Both the position numbers and the translations under genes were made by a program. Below are positions 19,694 through 33,030 of a stretch of 64,000 bases of DNA, in pieces. The notes under the pieces were generated by a model that saw only the letters and a list, made by a program, of their open reading frames with translations, made no database searches and was not told where the DNA came from. The stretch lies in NCBI RefSeq assembly GCF_001697225.1, contig NZ_CP014671.1, positions 1,240,001 through 1,304,000 on the forward strand, read 5' to 3'. This stretch comes from Immundisolibacter cernigliae. Lineage in GTDB: Bacteria > Pseudomonadota > Gammaproteobacteria > Immundisolibacterales > Immundisolibacteraceae. Position 1 is the stretch's first letter, and every line of letters starts with the position of its first letter.

Positions 19694-20916
19694 CAACCTT
19701 GGCCTGACCGGCACCCTGAGTTACTACAACGTCGAGAATCTGACACGACTGCAACTGTTCCCGCGGGGTGCCTTCGGCGGCATGTTTCCCGACGGCGTGC
19801 TCGGCAACCCGGACGTTTACGAGCGCCATTATCGCGGCGAACTGAGCGTGCTTTATACCGGTATTGCCCGCCACCGCCTGCGCCTGGGCGGCGGTTACCG
19901 CAAGGAAGACCTGTACCGGGTGGAAGAAAGCCGCAACTACACGCTCGTGGATCTGGGGGCACCGTTCGGCACGGTGCCAGTTCCGCTTGGCGGCTTGGTC
20001 GATGTCACAGACCTCGCGGCGTTCGTTCGCGAGGAAAATCGCACGATTGCGTATGCCTTTGCCCAGGACGAATGGAACTTCCGGCGCGACTGGACCCTGA
20101 CCACCGGAGTGCGGGTGGACGATTATTCCGACTTCGGCACCACCGTGAACCCGCGTCTGGCGCTAGTCTGGCAGACCAGCTACGCACTGACTACCAAGCT
20201 GCTGTATGGGCGGGCGTTTCGCGCACCGTCCTTCCAGGAGCTTTACGCCGTCAACAACCCCGCGAATCTGGGCAATTCATCTCTGAATCCCGAAACCATC
20301 AACACCTGGGAACTCGGTCTCGACTGGGACGCCGGTCGCGGTCTGCGCGCAGCGGCCAATGTCTTCTATTACAAGATGGACGACATCATCCGCTTCGCCG
20401 CGGAGGGGGAGGCACCAGCGTTACCGCGCAGAACACCGGCCGCCAGACCGGCTACGGCCTGGAAGCTGAACTCGCCTGGCAGGCCGCGCGGCGCCTGCGC
20501 TTGTCCGGCAATTACGCGTACCAGAAATCTACCGACGAGGCCGCCGACACCGACGTCGGCTTCGCGCCTACGCACCTTGCCTATCTGCGCGCCGACTGGA
20601 TGTTCACCCCGCAGTGGAGTGTGTCCGGCCAGACGACCGGCGTGTTCGACCGCAAGCGCCCACCGGGCGATACCCGGTCCAAGATCGATGACTATGTCGC
20701 CTTCGACCTTACCCTGCGCGGGCAGCGGCTGTTCGGCGACGACTGGGGTATGCGATTATCTGCACGTAATTTATTCGATGCCGATGTTCGCGAGCCGAGC
20801 GCCTCCTCGCTCATCCCGAACGATCTGCCGATGGCCGGACGCAACCTGTTTCTGGAACTCAGCAAGGCATTTCACTGATCGGTCCGGTCTTCTTTGACCC
20901 TGAAACCAGGCATCCC

Positions 20917-21858
20917 ATGCCAGCGCCTTGCCGCGACACACTCGACAAGCCCCTGTTCCTCAGGCTGGTTGTTCCTTTATTTGTTTTTGGAATTTTCTCA
21001 AGCCTGGCCTGGGATGCGGCGGCCGCAGACGTGTTGGCCGTGGTGCCGGATGTCCGCGAGCCCTATCGATCAGTGCTTTATCAGATGGTGGACGGTATCC
21101 GCAAGACGGCCAGCGTTCGCCTGCTGGAGATCCCCGGTACGCCAGGCGCCCCCCAGACGCAAGCACTTTCCGTGGCCGACGAGCGGGTCCTGATTGCACT
21201 GGGCAGTACTGCCCTGGACGCGACCAGCTCGCTGTCGACGCAGATCCCCATCGTGGTCGGGGCCATCGTGGCGCCTGCCGGCCAGCCACCGCTGCCGGGC
21301 ATCAGCCTGGAATCCGACCCTGGCGCCCTGTTCGAGCAGTTGCTGCGCCTCAGGCCCGGCATTCGCACCGTGCACTGGCTGTACCGCCCTGCCCGCAGCG
21401 GGTGGTTGCTGGAACGCGCGCAAGCGGCTGCCCGCAAACTCAAACTCGAGCTGGTCGCGGTTGCCACCGACGACGCGCGAGCCGCGGCGCAGGGATATCA
21501 AGAAATCCTGAACAGTGCCGATAGCGCTACCGAAGCACTGTGGCTGAGCCAGGATCCGGCGCTGGTAAACGATGACTCGACGTTGCCGGACATTCTCAAC
21601 CGGGCATGGGCAAACAACATTGTCGTTTTCTCCGGTTCGGTCCAGCATGTGGCGCACGGCGTATTGTTTGCCCTGTTTCCGGATAACGAAGCCATGGGGG
21701 CTGATTTGGCACGACTCGCACTTGCGCACGCCAGTGGCAAAACAGCGCGCTTCGAGCCAAACCGCGGCCTGCGCCGTGCCATCAACCGGCGCACGGCCGA
21801 GCATCTCGGAGTGCGGCTGGCGGCCGCTGACTATGACCTTGTGCTCCCGGCCCGCTGA
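20917..21858 (+). CDS. Periplasmic ABC-type substrate-binding protein (ABC_sub_bind/TrpX-like)
   Basis: A 313-residue exported protein: a hydrophobic signal segment (LRLVVPLFVFGIFSSLAW) ends near Ala-Ala-Ala-Ala at 34-37. The mature part has the two-lobed fold of the ABC_sub_bind family, with VADERVLIALGSTALDA, IPIVVGAIVAP and NIVVFSGSVQHVAHGVLFAL. No ABC permease or ATPase lies nearby. Instead it sits between a TonB receptor and a large membrane sensor kinase, so it more likely presents a ligand to the kinase than to a transporter. That role is inferred from context. It begins 38 bases after the receptor stop and ends 27 bases before the kinase. Confidence 0.75.
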   Translation: MPAPCRDTLDKPLFLRLVVPLFVFGIFSSLAWDAAAADVLAVVPDVREPYRSVLYQMVDGIRKTASVRLLEIPGTPGAPQTQALSVADERVLIALGSTALDATSSLSTQIPIVVGAIVAPAGQPPLPGISLESDPGALFEQLLRLRPGIRTVHWLYRPARSGWLLERAQAAARKLKLELVAVATDDARAAAQGYQEILNSADSATEALWLSQDPALVNDDSTLPDILNRAWANNIVVFSGSVQHVAHGVLFALFPDNEAMGADLARLALAHASGKTARFEPNRGLRRAINRRTAEHLGVRLAAADYDLVLPAR

Positions 21859-21885
21859 TCGCCAAGCCCCCTCACGACCATCGTC

Positions 21886-25980
<4,095 letters not shown>

Positions 25981-26014
25981 TTTGTGATGCCCGCGCCGGC
26001 GGATCGACGCCCCC

Positions 26015-26344
26015 TCAATACGCGACCGAGAATTCCTGCCACGGGTAGGCGTCCAGCGGCCACGGGTTGAAGAACAGCTCCACCGCCACCGAGATTTCCA
26101 CCAGCGACAGGGCCAGATTCAGCAGGTTGCGCTCGCGCTGCGGCATGTCGTCCAGCGGAAAGTCGTTCAGGTACTGAATGGCCTCATCCAGGCGCGGCTT
26201 GACCGCCTTGTAGAACTGTTCCAGCTGCGCCTGGGTGCTGTGCATGCGCTGCTCGCGCCGGGCATGCTCGGTGGCCAGGCACCAGGTGGCGGCATACGGC
26301 TCCCAGTCGGCGAACTGCGCCGGCAGCATCGGCCCGGACGCCAT
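26015..26344 (-). CDS. Small helical partner protein of Rieske oxygenase (type 2)
   Basis: A 109-residue soluble helical protein, homologous to the one at 11550-11873 (shared LPxQFADxE, FYxxxxPRxDxxIQxLN, LLxLALxxxE, AVE). Its ATG overlaps the stop of the upstream Rieske gene by one base (TGATG), so translation should be coupled and the two proteins made in a fixed ratio. A second in-frame ATG five codons in (MLPAQF) matches the paralogue's start better. No known domain is recognised. Gene order is reversed relative to the first pair, where the small gene comes first. Confidence 0.75.
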   Translation of the reverse strand: MASGPMLPAQFADWEPYAATWCLATEHARREQRMHSTQAQLEQFYKAVKPRLDEAIQYLNDFPLDDMPQRERNLLNLALSLVEISVAVELFFNPWPLDAYPWQEFSVAY

Positions 26345-27540
26345 CACGCCGCCAGCCACTGGTCGATGATGTGCATCTGGTGGCGCAGCGCGATTTCCAG
26401 TTCGCTGATCGTGATGTGCGTGAGCACGCCGGTTTCCATCATCTGCTGCGTCGCCTCCAGCGTGCTGAAGTCCTCCAGCACGGCGTCGCGCAGCAGGATC
26501 TTGGTGTGCTCCTGCGCCAGCAACCCTCCGGCGTGTTCGGCCTTGAGCTGGTAGATGTCCATGGTCCAGCGGGTGCGGTTCTCGGAAATCGGCCAGAAGT
26601 TGTAGGTGAAATACCAGCCCGGCCCGGTGTCGCAGAAGAAGTTCGGAAACACCACATTGATGTCGAACCACCAGTTCTCGTCCCGGTTCGGGTTGATGCC
26701 CGGGAACTGATCCTTGGCGGTGGCAAAGGTCGGCCCGTACTTGCCGACGATCATGCCGACCTCCGGTGGCCGGTAGTCCGGATTCGCCCAGGCCGACAGG
26801 GAACGGTGCGGCCCGTGGAAGCGCGCCGAGGTCAGCGCCGCGCTCGGGTTTGGTGCCGCCGCCGCGGACTTCGGCAGCGAGGCGCGGTGCACCATGATGG
26901 CGTGAAAGGCCTCTTGGAACGCATCCAGCACCACCTTCCAGTTGGCGCGCGGCGTTGCCTCGTAGCGGGCGATGCGCGTGCAGCGGTCGAACGGGAACGG
27001 ATCGAGCTGGTCCGCCATGCCACCCAGGAACTCGCGCAAGGTCTGCGCCGGCTCGGCCTGCGGGTGGATGAACACGAAGCCGTTCCAGGTGTCCAGCGTC
27101 ACCGGCTTGAGGCCGAGCTTGCAGCGGTCGGTGCCCGGCGGGAAGTATTCCTCGCCGGCCATGTACTTCAGCTCGCCATCGTTGCCGAACACCCAGCCGT
27201 GAAAGCCGCAGGTGAAGCCCCTGGCATTGCCGGCTTTCTGCTGCGCCACCTTGTTGCCGCGATGGGTGCAGATATTGTGAAACCCGCGCAACTGGCCGTC
27301 CTCGCCGCGGGTCAGAATCAGCGACCAGCCCAGCACCTCGATGTCCACCACCCGGTAGTCGCCCGGATTGGGAATGTCCTCGGCACGCGCCACCTCCAGC
27401 CAGGCGCGCTTGAACACCTTCTCGCGCTCGCGCTCGAAAAACTCGCGGCTGATGTAGGGCGCTACCGGCAGTGGACCGTCGCCCATGGCCGGCACGGCGG
27501 TCGGGTACTTGGTGATGAACGGCTGTTCGGTGGCGCCCAT
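26344..27540 (-). CDS. Rieske non-heme iron oxygenase, second paralogue
   Basis: A 398-residue oxygenase large subunit. Rieske ligands are Cys91-x-His93 (CTHRG) and Cys111-x2-His114 (CGFHGW); the mononuclear iron motif NWKVVLDAFQEAFHAIMVH supplies Asp206, His213 and His218. It is similar throughout to the paralogue at 10314-11528 (for example VARAEDIPNPGDY against LGRVEDIPNPGDY). ATG at 27540 follows AAGGAGA; an in-frame ATG 13 codons earlier is less well supported. It is translationally coupled to the small partner gene. No reductase is nearby, so electrons must come from elsewhere. Substrate unknown; aromatic or terpenoid-type compounds are the usual range. Confidence 0.88.
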   Translation of the reverse strand: MGATEQPFITKYPTAVPAMGDGPLPVAPYISREFFEREREKVFKRAWLEVARAEDIPNPGDYRVVDIEVLGWSLILTRGEDGQLRGFHNICTHRGNKVAQQKAGNARGFTCGFHGWVFGNDGELKYMAGEEYFPPGTDRCKLGLKPVTLDTWNGFVFIHPQAEPAQTLREFLGGMADQLDPFPFDRCTRIARYEATPRANWKVVLDAFQEAFHAIMVHRASLPKSAAAAPNPSAALTSARFHGPHRSLSAWANPDYRPPEVGMIVGKYGPTFATAKDQFPGINPNRDENWWFDINVVFPNFFCDTGPGWYFTYNFWPISENRTRWTMDIYQLKAEHAGGLLAQEHTKILLRDAVLEDFSTLEATQQMMETGVLTHITISELEIALRHQMHIIDQWLAA

Positions 27541-27611
27541 GTCGGATCTCCTTGGCAGGGGGCCCTGCAGCGCCGGCACGGGCTGCGGGCAGTGATCCGG
27601 ATGATGGCGAG

Positions 27612-28274
27612 TTAACGGTCGTTTGACAAGATCGACGCGCGGCGGCGTGCCGGTTCAGTGGTCGATGAACCGCCGACTGGCGCACCTGCCGCCGCCCGCA
27701 AGCGACTGACGTAACGAAACGTCAGATTGATACGCACGCCGACCGCCCTGCGAGTCTTGGGTACGGCGTGCTGCCAATGACGCTGCGTATCGCCGGCCAT
27801 GACCAGCAGGGAGCCGTGTTCCAGCGCCAGAGCCACGGTTTGCAGATCGCGACGACGGCGATGGCGCAGCACGAAGCGGCGTGTCGCACCGAGGCTGAGC
27901 GAGACGATCACCGGACGCGGACCGAGACTTGCCTCGTCGTCGCTGTGCCAGCCCATGCTGTCGGCGCCGTCACGGTACAGATTGGCCAGCATGCCGTTCA
28001 AGGGCAGGCCGAGCATCGCTTCGAGCCGCTGGCGCAGCGCGGCGAGCGGCGCTGTCCAGGGCAGGGGTTCGAGCGTCTGGCCGCTGTAGCCGTAGCGGGC
28101 ATCGGCGTCGCCATACCAGGCACAAAGCCGCGGCGTCAGGCATTCGCGCCCGAACAGCTTGAGCCGGTGTTGCTGCCAGTCCAGCGAGGTGGTCAGTTGC
28201 CCCAGCAATACGCTGGCTGCGTCCGGTGCCAGGAACTGCGGCAGGTGGTAGAGCAGGCCGTCCGGCAGGGGCAC
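27612..28274 (-). CDS. AlkB-like 2-oxoglutarate/Fe(II) dioxygenase
   Basis: A 220-residue protein of the AlkB family, which oxidatively removes alkyl groups from DNA or RNA bases. Iron ligands are visible: His110 and Asp112 in MGWHSDDE and His169 in WQHAVPK; the 2-oxoglutarate/substrate motif RINLTFR is at 181-187. The layout resembles the ABH2/ABH3-like bacterial group rather than E. coli AlkB. The GTG at 28274 is the furthest reasonable start, giving MPLPDGLLYHLPQFL; the ribosome site is weak. It lies 34 bases after the SleB-like gene on the same strand and may be co-transcribed. Confidence 0.85.
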   Translation of the reverse strand: MPLPDGLLYHLPQFLAPDAASVLLGQLTTSLDWQQHRLKLFGRECLTPRLCAWYGDADARYGYSGQTLEPLPWTAPLAALRQRLEAMLGLPLNGMLANLYRDGADSMGWHSDDEASLGPRPVIVSLSLGATRRFVLRHRRRRDLQTVALALEHGSLLVMAGDTQRHWQHAVPKTRRAVGVRINLTFRYVSRLRAAAGAPVGGSSTTEPARRRASILSNDR

Positions 28275-28308
28275 GACCCGTGCCCCGGTGGCGTAGAGGG
28301 TAACGACG

Positions 28309-28800
28309 TCAGCGGTAGAAGACGTGGCCGCCGATGCGGGCCATTTGCGTCAGGCGCTTGGTCCAGGCCGGCCGAGTTGCGCGGGCCTGGGCGAAATACA
28401 GCGCGCCCCCGGTGGGGTCATCCACCCGTCCGGCCAGCACCTCGCGCGCCACTTCCTGCGCCGACTGCCACATGCGGGACGAGGTCGGCTGGTCGCTGCG
28501 ACCGTCGCAATACCAGCCGAACTGGCAGGGCCGCTGCTCGCCGCCCTGCTGCACGACCCCGCACACGCCACCCGGAAAGCCGGCATGCTGGGCGCGGTTC
28601 AGCACCACGTGGGCGACCGCCACCTTGCCGGTCTGCGGCTCGCTGCCGGCCTCGAAATAGACGGCCAGCGCCAGGCAGCGCAGCGCGTCGGGCGGCACCT
28701 CACGCCCGGCGGCGCGGGCTGCAGGCGGTGCAAAAAGCCCGGCAACAAGTCCGCCAAACAACACGGTCGCAGCAAAAAATGTCTTGATTTTCATATTCAT
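28309..28800 (-). CDS. SleB-like cell-wall hydrolase
   Basis: A 163-residue exported protein. It starts MNMKIKTFFAATVLFGGLVA with a typical signal peptide cleaved near AARAA, after GAGGAACGGG as ribosome site. The mature domain matches hydrolase_2/SleB: LALAVYFEAGSEPQTGKVAV contains the conserved catalytic-type glutamate, followed by VLNRAQHAGFPGGVCGVVQQ and CQFGWYCDG. SleB enzymes are lytic transglycosylase-like amidases of spore cortex in Bacillus; in Gram-negatives such proteins are taken to remodel periplasmic peptidoglycan. An in-frame ATG far upstream gives a proline/arginine-rich extension that is not credible. Confidence 0.85.
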   Translation of the reverse strand: MNMKIKTFFAATVLFGGLVAGLFAPPAARAAGREVPPDALRCLALAVYFEAGSEPQTGKVAVAHVVLNRAQHAGFPGGVCGVVQQGGEQRPCQFGWYCDGRSDQPTSSRMWQSAQEVAREVLAGRVDDPTGGALYFAQARATRPAWTKRLTQMARIGGHVFYR

Positions 28801-28924
28801 CCCGTTCCTCACGGGTGAAGCCCGGCTGCCTTTATAACCCGTATGGGACGCCAGGCCAAGCCCGGCAAGCCCGATCGAAGGGGTTGTCTGCGCCCGGCCG
28901 GACACCCTTGAACGGGGCGGATCC

Positions 28925-29005
28925 ATGACCGTGGGAGGCCCGCCCCCGGGCCGAATGGCTGGGTATGGCTGGGGTGGAAGATTCGCGGCGAGGGCGCCGC
29001 CGGGT
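28925..29005 (-). repeat. Dispersed palindromic repeat family 2, inverted copy
   Basis: Contains GTGGGAGGCCCGCCC...GGGCCGAA (28931-28955) and GAAGATTCGCGGCGAGGGCG (from about 28979), which are the reverse complement of the two modules tandemly repeated at 49993-50160. It fills the gap between the SleB-like and acyl-CoA dehydrogenase genes. Confidence 0.6.
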
Positions 29006-29042
29006 TGGCTGAAACTTGCCTGCCCTCCCCTTCCTGGCGCTT

Positions 29043-30311
29043 TCACGCCATCGGTCGCCAGCCCCCGCCGCGCGGCAAATCCCGAAATGGAAGGTCGCGC
29101 GGCACGTGGCTTTCCTGCGGCAGGCCGAGCAGGCGCTCGGCGATGATGGTGCGCTGGATCTCGTCGGTGCCGCCGGCGATGCGCATACACGGATTCTCCA
29201 GCAGCGCCGCCTGGAACACGCCGGCGAGCGGCGCGTCGGCGCCGTCCAGCATGGCCGCCGGTCCCATCAGCTCCAGGCCGAGATTGGTCATCTCCTGCGA
29301 CAGGCGGGCGAACTCCATTTTGACGATGGAGCCTTCCGGGCCCGGGATGCCGCCCTGCGAGACGGTGGTCAGCACGCGGTAGCTCATGTGTTCGATGGCC
29401 CGTGCGCGCACGGTGAACGCCGCCAGGCGCTGGCGCACGGCGTCATCCTGCAGCGCCGGCCGGCCACCGACCTCGCAGCGTCCGGCCAGTTCGATCAGAT
29501 GGCGCAACTGCGGCCCGCCGAAGGCACCCGACGAACCCCAGGCGCCGACGAAGAAGCGCTCGTACATCAGCGTGGTCAGCGCCACCCGCCAGCCGTCATC
29601 GACGGCGCCGACGCGGTCGGCGTCCGGCACGCGCAGGTCGTCGAAGCGCACATGACTGAAGTGCGAGCCGCCGTTCGGGTGGCGCACGTCGCGCACCGTG
29701 ACACCCGGCGCGCGCATGTCGACCACGAAGCAGGTCAGGCCCTTGTGCTTGGGGCCATCCGGATCGGTGCGCGTGACCAGAAAGCCGACATCCGCGTAGG
29801 CACCGTCGGAGATCCAGATTTTCTCGCCACGGATGCGCCAGTGATCGCCCTCGCGCCTGGCCGCGCAGGCCAGGGCGGCGAAGTCCGAGCCCGCCCCCGG
29901 TTCGCTGAACAACTGGCACCAGGCGTACTCGCCGCGCAGCGTCGGCGGCAGCCAGCGCTGTTTCTGCTCGGCCGTGCCGTGCGCCAGCAGCGTGTAGCCG
30001 ACGTGGCCCTGGCCCATCAGCAGCACCGCCGGCGGCGTCAGCACGCGCCGTTCCTCCTGATTCCAGATGATCTGCTGCATGATCGTGCCGCCACGGCCGC
30101 CGTACTCGGGCGGCCAGAACACGCCGGCCCAGCCGGCGTCGTGCTTGCGCCGTTGCCAGTCGCGGGCAGCCTGCATCTGCGCGGCATCCGGCCAGTTCTC
30201 GAACACGCCGGGCTCGACCTGGTGCGGATCGCGCAGCGGGGCGTTCGCCTCCAGCCAGGCGCGGGCCTGCCGGCGGAAAGCCGCCTCGTCGGGGCTGTCT
30301 CGAAAGTCCAT
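29043..30311 (-). CDS. Acyl-CoA dehydrogenase, larger subunit
   Basis: A 422-residue flavoprotein of the acyl-CoA dehydrogenase family. Motifs: AWCQLFSEPGAGSDFA and RGEKIWISDGAYAD (FAD/acyl binding), GGIPGPEGSIVKMEFARLSQ, and the C-terminal GGTDEIQRTIIAERLLGLP. GAGGAGG precedes the ATG at 30311. It is the second gene of a pair with a smaller, divergent acyl-CoA dehydrogenase 14 bases upstream. Such tandem pairs form alpha2beta2 enzymes for bulky substrates (steroid side chains, cyclic or branched acyl-CoAs) in actinobacteria and some proteobacteria, so an unusual acyl-CoA is the likely substrate. Confidence 0.88.
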   Translation of the reverse strand: MDFRDSPDEAAFRRQARAWLEANAPLRDPHQVEPGVFENWPDAAQMQAARDWQRRKHDAGWAGVFWPPEYGGRGGTIMQQIIWNQEERRVLTPPAVLLMGQGHVGYTLLAHGTAEQKQRWLPPTLRGEYAWCQLFSEPGAGSDFAALACAARREGDHWRIRGEKIWISDGAYADVGFLVTRTDPDGPKHKGLTCFVVDMRAPGVTVRDVRHPNGGSHFSHVRFDDLRVPDADRVGAVDDGWRVALTTLMYERFFVGAWGSSGAFGGPQLRHLIELAGRCEVGGRPALQDDAVRQRLAAFTVRARAIEHMSYRVLTTVSQGGIPGPEGSIVKMEFARLSQEMTNLGLELMGPAAMLDGADAPLAGVFQAALLENPCMRIAGGTDEIQRTIIAERLLGLPQESHVPRDLPFRDLPRGGGWRPMA

Positions 30312-30325
30312 CGTGGTCGGCCTCC

Positions 30326-31387
30326 TCAGGCTTGCGCCGGCACGGCGGCTTTGCCCAGCAATCGCTCGCGCCACAGCGCCGCGCTGCCGAGCGCCGCCTC
30401 CAGCGCACGGGCCCGGCGCAGGTGCAGATGCGCCTCGCAGGCCCAGGTGAAGCCGACCCCACCGTGCACGTGCAGGCTCTCCTGCGCCGCCAGCAGGTAG
30501 ATGTCGGTGGCGCTGGCGCGGGCGAGCGCCGCCGCCTCGGCCAGAATGCCCGGCTCGCCCTCGGCCAGCGCGTAGGCGCCAAAATAGGCATTGGCACGCG
30601 CCAGTTCGATTTCGACATGCAGCGCCGCGAGCTTGTGCTTGACGGCCTGGAAGGCGCCGATCGGCTGGCCAAAGGCGTAACGCTCCCTGGCGTAGGCGAC
30701 GGCCAGATCCAGGCAGCGCTGCGCGCCACCGAGCTGCTCGAAGGCGCTCAGGATGGCGGCCCGGTCGCGCCACGGCCCGGCAGGCCCAAGCGCGAGCGCC
30801 GGTTGATCCGTCAGGACGAGCTCGGCGGCGGTATGGGCCAGATCGAGCGTGGCCAGCTGACGGCGGCGCACCCCATCGCCGCGCAGGTCCACCAGCCAGG
30901 CGTTGCCGGCGGCATCGGCGCACAGCACCGCGTCCGCCAGCAGGCCGTCCACGACCGGCAGCAGCGCTCCACTGACCCGCCCGTCGAGCACCGAAACGGT
31001 CGGCGTCAACCGGCCCGGCGGCGGCAGGCACAGCGCCACGCGCAGATCGCCGGCTGCCAGAGCGCCCAGCTGCGCGGGCCGCGGGATCGCCTTCAATGCT
31101 TCGCCGGCCAGCAGGGTCGCCACCAGCGGCACCGGCGCCAGCGCCCGCCCGGCCTCGCAGGCGGCGAGCGTCAGTTCGTCCGTGCCCAGGCCGCGGCCGC
31201 CGTGCGTCGGCGTGAGCCCGAGACCCAGCCAGCGCTGATCGGCCAGCGCCTGCCACAGCTCGCCGTCGAAGGCGGCGATGCCGGCGTCGGCCCAGGCGCG
31301 CAGCCTCGGCGGCGCCGCAAAGCGCCCGAATAGGGCGGCCAGTTCCCCGGCCAGCGCAGTTTGCGCGGCCGTGTAGGCGAAATCCAT
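30326..31387 (-). CDS. Acyl-CoA dehydrogenase, smaller divergent subunit
   Basis: A 353-residue acyl-CoA dehydrogenase-like protein starting MDFAYTAAQTALAGELAALF, after AAGGAGGAG. The C-terminal half keeps RYAFGQPIGAFQAVKHKLA and HGGVGFTWACEAHLHLRRA, whereas the central part is poorly conserved and alanine-rich, typical of the partner subunit in heteromeric acyl-CoA dehydrogenases. Co-transcribed with the larger subunit downstream. An upstream in-frame ATG at 31483 lies in the dispersed repeat and is rejected. Confidence 0.85.
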   Translation of the reverse strand: MDFAYTAAQTALAGELAALFGRFAAPPRLRAWADAGIAAFDGELWQALADQRWLGLGLTPTHGGRGLGTDELTLAACEAGRALAPVPLVATLLAGEALKAIPRPAQLGALAAGDLRVALCLPPPGRLTPTVSVLDGRVSGALLPVVDGLLADAVLCADAAGNAWLVDLRGDGVRRRQLATLDLAHTAAELVLTDQPALALGPAGPWRDRAAILSAFEQLGGAQRCLDLAVAYARERYAFGQPIGAFQAVKHKLAALHVEIELARANAYFGAYALAEGEPGILAEAAALARASATDIYLLAAQESLHVHGGVGFTWACEAHLHLRRARALEAALGSAALWRERLLGKAAVPAQA

Positions 31388-31437
31388 GCCTGCTCCTCCT
31401 TGCTGAACGCGCCGCCCGCATCCACGCTGGCTGCCCG

Positions 31438-31605
31438 AGGAAGCGCCGAATAAATCCATCCTGGATTTCTCAGCGCCCGCCATCCAATGTGGGAGCGCAG
31501 CTTTGCTGCACGACCCGCCCGCGCGCAGCGCGCAGGCGGGTGATCGCCCGGCACAGCCGGGCTACGGCCGCTGATTTTGGCAGCGCGTCCCTGCGCTTGT
31601 TGTAC
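31438..31605 (-). repeat. Composite dispersed palindromic repeat, copy 2
   Basis: Inverted relative to copy 1 at 3590-3775: AATAAATCCATCCTGGATTT palindrome at about 31446-31473, hairpin region TGTGGGAGCGCAGC...GCCCGGCACAGCCGGGCT (31488-31563) with an extra internal CGCCCGCGCGCAGCGCGC stem, then CTGATTTTGGCAGCGCGTCC (31571-31590). It occupies the gap between the acyl-CoA dehydrogenase start and the malic enzyme stop. Confidence 0.72.
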
Positions 31606-31615
31606 CGGCGTCAGC

Positions 31616-33007
<1,392 letters not shown>

Positions 33008-33030
33008 GGCGGTCTCGCTTGAATGGGGCG

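Larger units (their letters stand above)
17676..20878 (-). other. No minus-strand gene opposite the receptor locus
   Basis: The open frames seen on the minus strand across this stretch are shadows of the receptor pseudogene and the inserted transposase; none has a ribosome site or family motif. This entry only records that the strand was checked. Confidence 0.5.
17676..20878 (+). pseudogene. TonB-dependent receptor, interrupted by IS481-type element and frameshifted
   Basis: An outer-membrane TonB-dependent receptor of about 700 residues in intact form. Start ATG 17676 has GGAGGG ten bases upstream; a signal peptide ends near YAEAQ. A TonB-box-like EMVSIATG precedes the plug domain (VLETVPGLHVG, FSIRGIHTQTNP, IEIIRGPGSALYGADAFSGV). 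The reading frame is cut after ..DNPRF by a 1080-bp insertion (18609-19688); removing it and one 6-bp GCTAAC duplicate restores FANNLGLTGTLSYYN. A second lesion is the loss of one base in the G-run at 20405-20409, after which the frame resumes with GGTSVTAQNTG and ends in the barrel C-terminus LELSKAFH. Ligand unknown; a small molecule is likely. Confidence 0.88.

Noticed and set aside
30326-31483. Longer start for the smaller acyl-CoA dehydrogenase (ATG at 31483)
   Set aside because: The extension is translated from a dispersed repeat, while the ATG at 31387 has a strong AAGGAGGAG site and the family-like N-terminus.
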